Shown: positions 35,318 through 44,003, counted from the stretch's first letter. The stretch: 64,000 bases of DNA from Flavobacterium gelidicaeli (GCF_013294005.1 NZ_JABSNK010000005.1:124001-188000); one strand, 5' to 3'. Numbers and translations: made by a program. The notes: generated by a model from the sequence alone, not told the origin.

Positions 35318-35378
35318 GACTCTAAGGTTCTAAGGTTTTGCAGATAATTAGCGACTCACCACCTTAGAGTCTTAGAAC
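35318..35378 (-). promoter_or_regulatory. Intercistronic hairpins between ccoNO and ccoQ
   Basis: GACTCTAAGG (35318-35327) pairs perfectly with CCTTAGAGTC (35362-35371). Overlapping it, GTTCTAAG (35327-35334) pairs with CTTAGAAC (35371-35378). No T run follows on the minus strand, so mRNA processing or stability, or partial attenuation, is more likely than full termination. Confidence 0.4.
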
Positions 35379-35388
35379 GTTTAGTAAA

Positions 35389-37578
35389 TTACTTTTTATC
35401 TTTTACTTTAATATCAGTACCTAACCTCTGAATGTATGCTATTAAAGCAACAATTTCTCTTTGGTGCATTGGTACAAATTCTTCTCCTTTTGCAGCTGCT
35501 TTTTTCTTGCTGTTTTCATAGCTTTTTACAAAGTCAGGATCAGCATGCAAATTATCTTCAATTTTTTGAGACTGAATTTTAATAGCATTTTTAGCATTTG
35601 CTACTTCAGCATCACTGTAAGGAACTCCAAGTGTTTGCATCACTTTCATTTTTCCTTCAATATCTGAAATATCTAACGGTTTATTATCAAATAACCATTT
35701 GTAACCTGGCATAATAGATCCCGGTGAAGTACTTTGTGGACTCCACATGTGGTTAAAGTGCCAGTTATCATTGTACTTACCACCTACTCTAAGTAAATCT
35801 GGTCCTGTACGTTTTGATCCCCATAAAAACGGGTGATCGTAAACAAACTCTCCTGCTTTAGATTGTGGCCCATAACGTTCCACCTCTGAACGGAATGGTC
35901 GTACTGATTGCGAGTGACACCCTACGCAACCTTCTCTAATATATAAATCACGACCTTCTAATTCTAAAGGAGTGTATGGTTTTACACTTGCAATTGTTGG
36001 TATATTAGATTTCACCATAATTGTAGGTACAATTTGGATCACACCACCAATTAAAATAGCGATAGTAGCTAAAATTGTTAATTGAATTGGTTTTCTTTCT
36101 AACCAAGGGTGGAATTTTTCACCTTTAATACGACTACTACTAATTTTTTGTAATTCAGGAGCTTCTGCTAATTCATCTTCAATTGTTTCATTAGCCATGA
36201 TCGTTTTAGTGATGTTATAAACTAAAACAAGCATTCCTGTAAGGTATAAAACTCCTCCTATTGCACGCATCCAATACATTGGCATAATTTGCGTTACAGT
36301 TTCAAGAAAGTTACCATAAGTTAAGGTTCCATCAGGGTTAAATTGTTTCCACATAGAAGCTTGTAAGAAACCTGCAACGTACATTGGTAATGTATACAAT
36401 ATAATTCCAAGTGTTCCTATCCAGAAATGGAAGTTGGCTAATTTAGTAGAAAACAAAGGTCCTTTAGTCATTCTTGGAACCAACCAATAAATCATACCAA
36501 AAGCCATAAATCCGTTCCAAGCTAAAGCTCCTACGTGAACGTGAGCAATAATCCAGTCTGTAAAATGCGCAATAGCATTTACGTTTTTAAGTGATAACAT
36601 AGGTCCTTCAAAAGTAGCCATACCGTAACCTGTAATCGCTACAACAAAGAATTTAAGTACTGGTTCCACACGTACTTTATCCCAAGCACCACGTAAAGTC
36701 AATAATCCATTAATCATACCTCCCCAAGATGGAGCAAGTAACATGATTGAGAAAGCAACTCCTAAGTTTTGAGCCCAGTTAGGCAAAGCAGAATATAATA
36801 AGTGGTGCGGTCCAGCCCAGATGTAAATAAAGATCAAAGACCAAAAATGCACAATAGACAATCTATAAGAGTATACTGGACGATTAGCTGCTTTAGGCAC
36901 AAAGTAGTACATCAACCCTAAGAATGGCGTAGTTAAGAAAAATGCTACTGCATTATGACCGTACCACCATTGCACTAAGGCATCTTGAACTCCTGCATAA
37001 ACAGAATAACTTTTCATTGAAAACAATGAAACAGGAATTTCTAAACTATTAAAAATATGTAAAACAGCAACGGTAACAAATGTTGCTAAATAAAACCAGA
37101 TTGCTACATATAAATGACGCTCTCTTCTTTTTATCATGGTTCCAATCATATTGATACCCATCACTACCCAAATAAAAGTAATGGCAATATCTATAGGCCA
37201 TTCTAATTCTGCATACTCCTTTGATGTAGAGTATCCTAAAGGCAAGGTAATGGCAGCGGCAACAATAATTAATTGCCATCCCCAAAAGTGAAGTTTACTT
37301 AAAAAATCACTGTACATTCTTGCTTTCAGCAATCGTTGCATAGAATAATACATTCCAGCAAAAAAAGCATTTCCTACAAAAGCAAAAATAACTGCATTAG
37401 TATGTAAAGGTCTTAATCTCCCGTAACTCAACCATGAAATTCCATCAGTTAAGTTAGGAAAAAGAAACATTGTAGCTAGCGTAAGCCCTACAAGCATTCC
37501 CACTACACCAAAAAGAATGGTAGCGTAAATGAAATTCTTTACAATTTTGTTGTCATAATAAAACTGCTGCATTTCCAT
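35389..37578 (-). CDS. ccoNO: Fused cbb3 oxidase subunits I and II (CcoN-CcoO)
   Basis: This 729-residue protein joins the catalytic subunit CcoN (residues 1 to about 475, some 12-14 membrane segments, with haem and copper ligands in HTNAVIFAF, WWYGHNAVAFFLT, GPHHLLYSALP and DWIIAHVHVGALAW) to CcoO. The CcoO part begins with a membrane anchor near 505 and carries the haem c motif CVGCHSQ in REGCVGCHSQSVRPFRSEVERY. It reduces oxygen at very low concentration and pumps protons. The fusion is usual in Bacteroidota. It lies 2 bp downstream of ccoS. Confidence 0.96.
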   Translation of the reverse strand: MEMQQFYYDNKIVKNFIYATILFGVVGMLVGLTLATMFLFPNLTDGISWLSYGRLRPLHTNAVIFAFVGNAFFAGMYYSMQRLLKARMYSDFLSKLHFWGWQLIIVAAAITLPLGYSTSKEYAELEWPIDIAITFIWVVMGINMIGTMIKRRERHLYVAIWFYLATFVTVAVLHIFNSLEIPVSLFSMKSYSVYAGVQDALVQWWYGHNAVAFFLTTPFLGLMYYFVPKAANRPVYSYRLSIVHFWSLIFIYIWAGPHHLLYSALPNWAQNLGVAFSIMLLAPSWGGMINGLLTLRGAWDKVRVEPVLKFFVVAITGYGMATFEGPMLSLKNVNAIAHFTDWIIAHVHVGALAWNGFMAFGMIYWLVPRMTKGPLFSTKLANFHFWIGTLGIILYTLPMYVAGFLQASMWKQFNPDGTLTYGNFLETVTQIMPMYWMRAIGGVLYLTGMLVLVYNITKTIMANETIEDELAEAPELQKISSSRIKGEKFHPWLERKPIQLTILATIAILIGGVIQIVPTIMVKSNIPTIASVKPYTPLELEGRDLYIREGCVGCHSQSVRPFRSEVERYGPQSKAGEFVYDHPFLWGSKRTGPDLLRVGGKYNDNWHFNHMWSPQSTSPGSIMPGYKWLFDNKPLDISDIEGKMKVMQTLGVPYSDAEVANAKNAIKIQSQKIEDNLHADPDFVKSYENSKKKAAAKGEEFVPMHQREIVALIAYIQRLGTDIKVKDKK

Positions 37579-37580
37579 AA

Positions 37581-37772
37581 TTAAATTTGTTTTTCTTTTA
37601 TTGTTTGTATTTCTTTTTTTGGTGTTTTCTTGATTTCATCATCGAATAGCATTCGTACTGACGGCGTATAATCATCGTCGTACTGACCACTTTTTACAGC
37701 AATTATGAACGCTACAAAAAAACCAATAGCAACACATATGCTGATTCCGATTAATAAATAAATGACACTCAT
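37581..37772 (-). CDS. ccoS: Cbb3 oxidase assembly protein CcoS
   Basis: This 63-residue protein has one membrane segment (residues 3-27), then KSGQYDDDYTPSVRMLFDDE, the usual CcoS pattern. It is needed for cofactor insertion into cbb3 oxidase. It is the first gene of the oxidase operon and sits directly behind the Fnr-like operator and -7 element at 37791-37838. Confidence 0.92.
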   Translation of the reverse strand: MSVIYLLIGISICVAIGFFVAFIIAVKSGQYDDDYTPSVRMLFDDEIKKTPKKEIQTIKEKQI

Positions 37773-37790
37773 ACCTTAAAATTATGTTAA

Positions 37791-37798
37791 CAAAATTA
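37791..37798 (-). promoter_or_regulatory. -7 element of the ccoS-ccoNO operon
   Basis: The minus strand reads TAATTTTG, a perfect TAnnTTTG. No TTG is found near -33; the operator palindrome begins there instead. Transcription would begin about 13 nt before the ccoS ATG. Confidence 0.65.
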
Positions 37799-37816
37799 CT
37801 TTATTGGTTCCTTATT

Positions 37817-37838
37817 AAATATGATATATATCATATTT
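37817..37838 (-). promoter_or_regulatory. Fnr-like operator of the cbb3 operon
   Basis: This is a perfect 22-bp palindrome with half-site AAATATGATAT; its core is ATGATATATATCAT. Its centre is 36.5 bp from the last base of the -7 element, about -42 from the predicted start. It matches the operators upstream of hemN and ccoI. Confidence 0.75.
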
Positions 37839-37859
37839 ACCTATTTTATGGTAAAATTA

Positions 37860-40262
37860 TTAATGCTTTTTTCCTCTTAAATTTTTTGCATAATAATTAC
37901 TCATAATCGTTACAAAACTTACAATCGTTATGGTGCTCAAAGGCATGATAATAGCGGCTATCAGCGGTTTTAAATTTGCTGTGACCGCAAATGTTAATCC
38001 TACCACATTGTATAATAATGATAAGGCAAAACTCATTTTAATAGTCAACATTGCTTTCTTAGACAACTTCAAGAAATAATCTAATTTTTCGAATTGTTTT
38101 GCTTCTAAAATAGCATCACAAGCCGGCGAAAAAACGTTGACATTCTCCGAAATTGAAATTCCAACATTACTTTGTGCCAAAGCACCCGCATCATTCAAAC
38201 CATCACCCACCATCATCACATTTTTACCCTCTTCTTGTAGTTTTTTAATAAATTTCAGCTTTTGTTCTGGTTTTTGATTAAAAATAAGTGCTGTTCCTTT
38301 GGGTAATAATTCCTCCAGAATTTCTCGTTCTCCTTCGTTATCTCCAGATAATACTTTGATTTGGTAATCGCCTTTAAGATTTTTAAATAACAATTCTAAA
38401 CCTTCTCTGTATTGATTATTGAAAATGTATTTCCCCAGATAAATGCCGTCAATTTTTACATGAACAGCTGTTTGTAGATTATTACTTTCAGCTTTATTTT
38501 CAACAAAAATACCCGAACCTATTTGCACCTCAACTCCATCAATTGTTGCCACAATTCCTTGCCCTGTGATCTCTTCAAAATGAGTGGTTTTTATTTTTGT
38601 GCTGTCTGGCAAATAATCATACAGCATTCTGCTCAATGGATGATTACTCGCTCGAAGTACATTTTTTAATTGTATTGTATTTTGGTTCGAAAGCGCCGCT
38701 CCTTCGTACACTATATTTGATTTCTTATTGGTTGTTATCGTTCCTGTTTTATCAAAAACAATCGTATCTACTGCGGCTAATTGCTCAATCACCAAGGCAT
38801 TTTTAAGATAAAACTGCTGCTTACCAACTATTCTAAGTACATTTCCCATAGTGAACGGAGCAGTCAGCGCCAGCGCACAAGGACAAGCAACAATAAGCAC
38901 TGCCGTGAAAACATTAAAAGCGGTATTAGTATCAATAAAAATCCAATAACCAAAAGCTAAAAATGCAATTGATAATAATGCGGGAGTAAAATACCTGCTA
39001 ATAGTATCGGTTATGGTTTTGTGTTTGCGTTCTACATTTTTTTGAAAAACATCGTTGCTCCACAACTGCGTTAAGTAGCTTTGTGAAACCGAATGTAAGA
39101 CTTCCATTTCAATGACTTTGCCCATTTGTTTTCCTCCAGCAAATACTTTATCGCCAGAGTTTTTAGTTATAGGGTCTGCTTCTCCAGTGACAAAACTATA
39201 GTCAATGGCGGTTTTATCACTAATTAGTATTCCGTCAACGGGAATTAGTTCTTGATTTCTAATTAATAATCGGTCACCTTTTTGAATATCATAAATAGGA
39301 ACACTTTCTTCAGAAGCATCGCTATTGATTCTGGTGATTGCTATAGGGAAATAGGATTTAAAGTCTCTTTCGAAACTTAAAAAACTATAGGTTTTGATTT
39401 GGAACATTTTACCTAGAAGCATGAAAAAAATCAAACCCGTCAAGCTATCAAAAAAGCCTGATCCATAATCGAATAAAATATCGACTGCACTTCTAACAAA
39501 CATGACGATAATTCCCAAGGCGATAGGAATATCAATATTTAGCATTCTTGATTTTATACTTTTGTAAGCCGAAACATAATAATCTGAAGCAGAATAGAAA
39601 AATGCAGGAAGTGATAATGCAAAGATTAATCCTCTAAAAAAAGGTTTGAAACTATCCAACCAAAACTCTTTTACCTCAAAATATTCCGGAAATGAAAGCA
39701 ACATAATATTCCCAAAACAAAAGAATGCTACTCCTAACTTATAAGTTAAACTTCTATCGACATTGTTTTTTCCGGTCTCATAATTCTCCAAGCTGATGTA
39801 TGGCTCATAGCCAATAGCACTTAGTAAATACACTATTTGTTTAAGAGAAACCACTTCGGGATTGTACGTGATTCTAACTTTCTTTTCAGGAAAATTAACC
39901 TGCGAAGTACTTATTCCTTGTTGAAGACGTTGTAAATTTTCCAGAATCCAAATACACGAACTACAATGTATGTGAGGAATACTAAGTGAAACCACAGCGG
40001 TTGCAGCTTCTTGAAAATCCAATAATTTTGCGACGATACTTTCATTTTCTAAGAAATCATATTTCCCATTAATATCTAATGGTGTTGCTCCTGGGGCATT
40101 TTCAAAATCATAATAGCACGTCATATCATTGACACTAAAAATCTCGTACACCGTTTTACAACCGTTGCAACAAAAATTTTTTTCGTCAAAAATAATTTCT
40201 TCTGATTTTATAATATCTAACCCACAATGGAAACAGTTTTGTGTGTCCATAACTTTGCTCAT
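37860..40262 (-). CDS. ccoI: Copper-translocating P-type ATPase CcoI/FixI
   Basis: This 800-residue P1B-type ATPase supplies copper for cbb3 oxidase. N-terminal cysteine clusters CFHCGLD and FCCNGCKTVYEIF are followed by a heavy-metal domain with CSSC. Eight membrane segments include VACPCALALTAP with the CPC metal site. The phosphorylation motif is FDKTGT and the hinge is GDGLNDAGAL. The extra N-terminal cysteine domain is typical of FixI. It is read divergently from the Fnr-like gene, with a shared operator. Confidence 0.93.
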   Translation of the reverse strand: MSKVMDTQNCFHCGLDIIKSEEIIFDEKNFCCNGCKTVYEIFSVNDMTCYYDFENAPGATPLDINGKYDFLENESIVAKLLDFQEAATAVVSLSIPHIHCSSCIWILENLQRLQQGISTSQVNFPEKKVRITYNPEVVSLKQIVYLLSAIGYEPYISLENYETGKNNVDRSLTYKLGVAFFCFGNIMLLSFPEYFEVKEFWLDSFKPFFRGLIFALSLPAFFYSASDYYVSAYKSIKSRMLNIDIPIALGIIVMFVRSAVDILFDYGSGFFDSLTGLIFFMLLGKMFQIKTYSFLSFERDFKSYFPIAITRINSDASEESVPIYDIQKGDRLLIRNQELIPVDGILISDKTAIDYSFVTGEADPITKNSGDKVFAGGKQMGKVIEMEVLHSVSQSYLTQLWSNDVFQKNVERKHKTITDTISRYFTPALLSIAFLAFGYWIFIDTNTAFNVFTAVLIVACPCALALTAPFTMGNVLRIVGKQQFYLKNALVIEQLAAVDTIVFDKTGTITTNKKSNIVYEGAALSNQNTIQLKNVLRASNHPLSRMLYDYLPDSTKIKTTHFEEITGQGIVATIDGVEVQIGSGIFVENKAESNNLQTAVHVKIDGIYLGKYIFNNQYREGLELLFKNLKGDYQIKVLSGDNEGEREILEELLPKGTALIFNQKPEQKLKFIKKLQEEGKNVMMVGDGLNDAGALAQSNVGISISENVNVFSPACDAILEAKQFEKLDYFLKLSKKAMLTIKMSFALSLLYNVVGLTFAVTANLKPLIAAIIMPLSTITIVSFVTIMSNYYAKNLRGKKH

Positions 40263-40273
40263 TTTACCTATTG

Positions 40274-40281
40274 CAAAGGTC
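40274..40281 (-). promoter_or_regulatory. -7 element of ccoI
   Basis: The minus strand reads GACCTTTG, one mismatch from TAnnTTTG. There is no TTG at -33. The operator centre is 36.5 bp upstream, the same spacing as at hemN and ccoS. Confidence 0.55.
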
Positions 40282-40303
40282 TTAAATGATTGTGATCGAA
40301 AAT

Positions 40304-40317
40304 ATGATATATGTCAT
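40304..40317. promoter_or_regulatory. Fnr-like operator in the ccoI-fnr divergent region
   Basis: ATGATATATGTCAT is a 14-bp palindrome with the same core as the ccoS site. It lies at about -42 for ccoI and 24.5 bp from the last base of the -7 element of the regulator gene. The latter position overlaps the -33 region, so it may activate ccoI and repress the regulator. Confidence 0.68.
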
Positions 40318-40327
40318 ACAGAATAAC

Positions 40328-40335
40328 TAAATTTG
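40328..40335 (+). promoter_or_regulatory. -7 element of the Fnr-like regulator gene
   Basis: TAAATTTG fits TAnnTTTG perfectly and places the start of transcription about 19 nt before ATG 40360. Confidence 0.55.
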
Positions 40336-40359
40336 CTAATAAATCATAACCATCAAGCC

Positions 40360-41040
40360 ATGAGTAAATGCGAACAATGTATCGTTAGAGAGTTTAGTTC
40401 ACTCAAAGCACTAAAAAAAGACGAATTACTTAAAATTGCAGACTGCAAGACTTCGTTTACTATAAAAAAAGGCGACACTATTTTTAGTGAAGGCGAGCAG
40501 GTAAATGGAATCTTTTGTATAAAAGACGGTGTTTGTAAATTAAGTAAACTCAGTCAAAACGGGAAAGAGCAAATCATTAAATTAGTTACAAAAGGCGAAT
40601 TATTAGGTCAGCGTTCCATGATTAGTGACGAAGCTGTGAATTTAAGCGCTGTTGCTCTTGAGGATATGGAGGTTTGTTTTATTCCAAAAACAGATGTGAT
40701 GGGTTTTTTTGATACCAACAATGAGTTCTCTATGAATGTGATGAAAAACATTTGTGGTGATCTAAAAGAATCCGAAACACATACCATTTCTATGGCTCAA
40801 AAAACTGTAAAAGAAAGATTAGCCGAAACCTTAGTTTATCTTGAAAGTACTTTTGGTAAAAGCGAAGATGGCTCGTTACAAATCCAATTGTCTCGTGAAG
40901 AGCTATCAGGAATGATCGGTACTGCAACCGAAAGCTGTATCCGTTTATTATCTGACTTTAAAAAATTAGGACTGATCGATTTATCAGGAAAGAAAATCAC
41001 GATTTTAGAATTAAATAAACTAAAAAAATTAGCTGAATAA
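40360..41040 (+). CDS. Crp/Fnr-family transcription regulator
   Basis: This 226-residue protein has an N-terminal cysteine pair (CEQC, Cys4 and Cys7) and further cysteines (ADCKT, GIFCIKDGVC, MEVCF), a cyclic-nucleotide-like beta barrel, a dimer helix, and a helix-turn-helix, QLSREELSGMIGTATESCIRLL. The cysteines could hold an oxygen-sensing Fe-S cluster as in FNR. In the recognition helix the FNR motif ExxSR appears as ESCIR, with Ile in place of Ser. I chose ATG 40360 over the frame opening at 40333, whose first codons overlap the -7 element. It is the likely controller of hemN, the cbb3 operon and ccoI. Confidence 0.88.
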   Translation: MSKCEQCIVREFSSLKALKKDELLKIADCKTSFTIKKGDTIFSEGEQVNGIFCIKDGVCKLSKLSQNGKEQIIKLVTKGELLGQRSMISDEAVNLSAVALEDMEVCFIPKTDVMGFFDTNNEFSMNVMKNICGDLKESETHTISMAQKTVKERLAETLVYLESTFGKSEDGSLQIQLSREELSGMIGTATESCIRLLSDFKKLGLIDLSGKKITILELNKLKKLAE

Positions 41041-41044
41041 ATTA

Positions 41045-42490
41045 TTATTTTTTATTCATTAAAAAGTAATACACAGGAATTCCTAACAATACAATCCCTA
41101 GGCCTAGACCTGTATTAACCGTATCATACACCAATAACGTCAAGCATATCCCTGTAGTAACCAAAACATAAAGCGCCGGTACAAATGGATAACCAAAAGC
41201 TTTGTACGGTCGTTCTGTGTTAGGCTCTTTTTTTCTCAAAATAAAGACTCCTAGGATGGTTAAAATATAAAACAGTAAATTTGCAAAAGTAGCATAGGTT
41301 AATAAATCTCCGAATTTACCAGAAACTGCTAATACGCAAGCCCAAATACATTGAACCCATAACGCTTTAGCAGGAACTTGATTCTTATTCAGCTCCGTAG
41401 CTTGTTTGAAAAACAATCCGTCTTTCGCCATAGCAAAGAACAATCTACCTCCAGATAATATTAATCCGCTATTAGCACCAAAAGTAGAGACCATGATTAA
41501 GGCTGCCATTACAAAAACGCTCACATTTCCCATAATCATACCTGCTGCTGCTGCTCCTACTCTGTCGTTACTGGCAAACATGATTCCGCTATCAAAAGCT
41601 GTCGCAGCTTCTGGCGTACCTTGCATGGGTAACAACGCTAAATAAGCTACATTAGCTAGTACATAAATAATAGTAACGATCAACGTACCAAGAAACAAAC
41701 TTCTGGGGATATTCTTTTTTGGTTCTTTAATTTCTCCAGCTATAAAAGTAACATTATTCCAAGCATCACTTGAAAACAAAGAGTTGATCATGGTTGCAGC
41801 TGCAGCACCTAGCAATGCCATACCTGTTAATTTAGTAACTGTAATGGTACCGTTGGGGTCAACCACTGTTTTACTAGCTTCCCACATATTAGTAAAGTTA
41901 TCCGAAAGGATATTGGTTTGTAAACCCACATACAACCCTAATATTATTAAAGCAAAAAGCGCAATTAACTTAGCTGAAGTTAAAATCAGTTGAACTATTT
42001 TTCCGGATTTTACTCCTTGTGTATTGATATATGTAAGGAGAATAATGCTCAAAATAGCTAATAGTTTGCTATTTGTAAAACTAAAATTAGTACCGATGGT
42101 AAAAATAACGTCGTCTAAAGTTGGGAAAAATATTGCCGAATAATTTGCAAATGTTACGGCTATAGCTGCAATTACACCTGTTTGTACGACTGTGAAAACG
42201 GTCCAACCGTATAGAAAAGAAACTAACCTTCCGTAAGCACGCTGAATGTAAACAAATTGTCCACCGGCATTGGGCATCATTCCCGCTAGCTCACCATAAC
42301 TTAAGGCTGCAGCAACTGTAATCAAACCTGTAACCAACCAGATTACTAGCAACCATGCAGCCGAACCTATGTCACGCGCCATTGCTGAAGTTACTATAAA
42401 AATCCCTGAACCTATCATTGAACCCGCTACTAAACTAGTAGCATCTATTAATCCTAACGAGCGTTTTAACTCCGTTTTATTTTCTGACAT
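41045..42490 (-). CDS. APC-superfamily amino acid permease
   Basis: This 481-residue inner-membrane transporter has about 12 membrane segments. Evidence: the N-terminal SLVAGSMIGSGIFIV, the family's substrate-binding unwound helix, and GAAAATMINSLFSSDAWNNVTFIAGEIKEPKKNIPRS in later segments cut to the typical APC loop EIKEPKKNIPRSL. The substrate is not known. It converges on the Fnr-like gene with 4 bp between stop codons and no visible terminator. Confidence 0.88.
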   Translation of the reverse strand: MSENKTELKRSLGLIDATSLVAGSMIGSGIFIVTSAMARDIGSAAWLLVIWLVTGLITVAAALSYGELAGMMPNAGGQFVYIQRAYGRLVSFLYGWTVFTVVQTGVIAAIAVTFANYSAIFFPTLDDVIFTIGTNFSFTNSKLLAILSIILLTYINTQGVKSGKIVQLILTSAKLIALFALIILGLYVGLQTNILSDNFTNMWEASKTVVDPNGTITVTKLTGMALLGAAAATMINSLFSSDAWNNVTFIAGEIKEPKKNIPRSLFLGTLIVTIIYVLANVAYLALLPMQGTPEAATAFDSGIMFASNDRVGAAAAGMIMGNVSVFVMAALIMVSTFGANSGLILSGGRLFFAMAKDGLFFKQATELNKNQVPAKALWVQCIWACVLAVSGKFGDLLTYATFANLLFYILTILGVFILRKKEPNTERPYKAFGYPFVPALYVLVTTGICLTLLVYDTVNTGLGLGIVLLGIPVYYFLMNKK

Positions 42491-42566
42491 AGTTGTGTGC
42501 TATTGACTTGTATTTTGTTTGTTTTTTGCTTTCGCCAAAAATAAACTTAGATTTTGTTCGTTTCTT

Positions 42567-42698
42567 CCCAATTTAGAATATTTGAAAATCAAAGATTTTC
42601 TAATTCCTATTTTGGAAGCCGCTTCGCTTCTTCCCAATTTAGAATATTTGAAAATCAAAGATTTTCTAATTCCTATTTTGGAAGTCGCTTCGCTTCTT
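42567..42698. repeat. 66-bp tandem duplication over the mazG 3' end
   Basis: Two 66-bp copies (42567-42632 and 42633-42698) differ at one base. The mazG stop codon (42673-42675) and its last eight codons (EEAKRLPK) lie in the second copy; the first repeats them, and the one difference is synonymous (CGA/CGG). About 10 bp of a third copy precede the first. Each copy holds the perfect hairpin GAAAATC-AAA-GATTTTC. 66 is a multiple of three. Confidence 0.95.
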
Positions 42699-43452
42699 CC
42701 CAAAAAACATCCATTTCAGCCAGGGTCATGTCCATTAGGGGTTTTCCTAGCTCGCCTGCTTTGCTTTCTAAATATTGAAAACGTTTAATAAATTTTTTAT
42801 TGGTGCGTTCTAACGCATCCTCAGGATTTATGTTTAAAAAACGGGCGTAGTTAATCATGGAGAAAAGTACATCACCAAACTCGGCTTCCATTTTATCCTG
42901 ATCGCCAGCTTTAACCTCAACTTGAAGTTCCTCTAACTCCTCTTGCACTTTTTCCCAAACTTGATGAGGCTCATCCCAATCAAATCCTACTGCTTTTACT
43001 TTATCTTGTATTCGGCTTGCCTTTACAAGTGCAGGCAAACTTTTTGGCACACCTTCTAAGACTGATTTCCTACCTTCTTTCAGTTTTAGTTTTTCCCAAT
43101 TTTGCTTTACTTCTTCTTCGTCTTTTACAACAGTATCGCTGTAAATATGCGGATGACGGTGAATTAGTTTTTCGCAAATTTCGTTACACACATCAGCGAT
43201 ATCAAAGTTTTTTGTTTCGCTCCCTATTTTAGCATAAAAAACAATATGCAACAATACATCTCCCAACTCTTTCTTGACTTCATTTAGATCATTATCTAAA
43301 ATAGCATCACCCAATTCGTAAGTTTCTTCAATAGTTAAATGTCTTAACGATTGCATGGTTTGCTTTTTATCCCAAGGACATTTTTCCCTTAGATCGTCCA
43401 TGATGTCTAATAATCTTTCAAAAGCTTGCAGCTGTGTTTGTCTTGAATTCAT
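42673..43452 (-). CDS. mazG: Nucleoside triphosphate pyrophosphohydrolase MazG
   Basis: This 259-residue enzyme hydrolyses NTPs to NMP and pyrophosphate. Two MazG domains are seen: residues about 8-125 with LREKCPWDKKQTMQSLRHLTIEETYEL and the EELGD-like metal motif KKELGDVLLH, and a second with EELEELQVE and EAEFGDVLFSMINYAR. Full-length two-domain MazG is 260-270 residues, so this is complete. The end of the gene lies in a 66-bp tandem duplication. Confidence 0.94.
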   Translation of the reverse strand: MNSRQTQLQAFERLLDIMDDLREKCPWDKKQTMQSLRHLTIEETYELGDAILDNDLNEVKKELGDVLLHIVFYAKIGSETKNFDIADVCNEICEKLIHRHPHIYSDTVVKDEEEVKQNWEKLKLKEGRKSVLEGVPKSLPALVKASRIQDKVKAVGFDWDEPHQVWEKVQEELEELQVEVKAGDQDKMEAEFGDVLFSMINYARFLNINPEDALERTNKKFIKRFQYLESKAGELGKPLMDMTLAEMDVFWEEAKRLPK

Positions 43453-43479
43453 AGCAATAGGTTTTGTGTAAAATTAAGA

Positions 43480-43513
43480 AATCCTGTAATCTAAAAAAGT
43501 AGATTACAGGATT
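43480..43513 (-). terminator. Terminator between the DUF5606 gene and mazG
   Basis: AATCCTGTAATCTA pairs perfectly with TAGATTACAGGATT across a 6-nt loop. It lies 23 bp past the DUF5606 stop. Confidence 0.75.
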
Positions 43514-43535
43514 TATTTGTATGTATTAAGAATAT

Positions 43536-44003
43536 TTATTCTTTAACTTTTTTTTCTTTTTTTGGTTTTTCAGCAACTACTTCCTCAGTAACAGCTTCAA
43601 CCGCTTCTTCTACTGCTGGAGCATCAACAACTAAACCTTTACCGTGAAGAATGTTGTACCAATTTAAAATTTTCTTAACATCAGATGGATATACTCTATC
43701 TTCATCAAAATCAGTTAATACTTCTCTAAAATAAGCTAATAAAGTAGCATTGTCTTCTTTATGAGAAATTGCAGGACCATTGTTTTCCTTTTTTGCAATA
43801 TTGTTCATAATTTCAGTTAATGGCTTCTCTCCTTCGTAAGTATAAATTGAAATCTCAGATAATAAACTTACGTTACTTTTTAAATTTACTGTAATCTTTT
43901 TTCCATCTGCTAATGATTCTGCAACAAACCCTGAACGTGTTTGTACTCTAAGAACATATAAACCTGGCTTTCCAGAAATGGCTAATATTTTTTCTAAATT
44001 CAT
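43536..44003 (-). CDS. DUF5606-family protein
   Basis: This 155-residue protein begins MNLEKILAISGKPGLYVL, the pattern of the Bacteroidota DUF5606 family. An SH3-like first half (GKKITVNLKSNVSLLSEISIYT) is followed by a helical part (YFREVLTDFDEDRVYPSDVKKILNWYNIL) and a low-complexity Ala/Glu/Lys tail. The function is unknown. It is adjacent to def in this window. Confidence 0.85.
   Translation of the reverse strand: MNLEKILAISGKPGLYVLRVQTRSGFVAESLADGKKITVNLKSNVSLLSEISIYTYEGEKPLTEIMNNIAKKENNGPAISHKEDNATLLAYFREVLTDFDEDRVYPSDVKKILNWYNILHGKGLVVDAPAVEEAVEAVTEEVVAEKPKKEKKVKE

Noticed and set aside
40264..42490. Terminator between the Fnr-like gene and the convergent permease
   Set aside because: Only 4 bp separate the stop codons, and no hairpin with a T run was seen nearby.
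42500..42703. Open frame of 67 codons with 22-residue repeats
   Set aside because: It arises from the 66-bp tandem duplication and overlaps the mazG end on the same strand; it has no independent start signal or family match.
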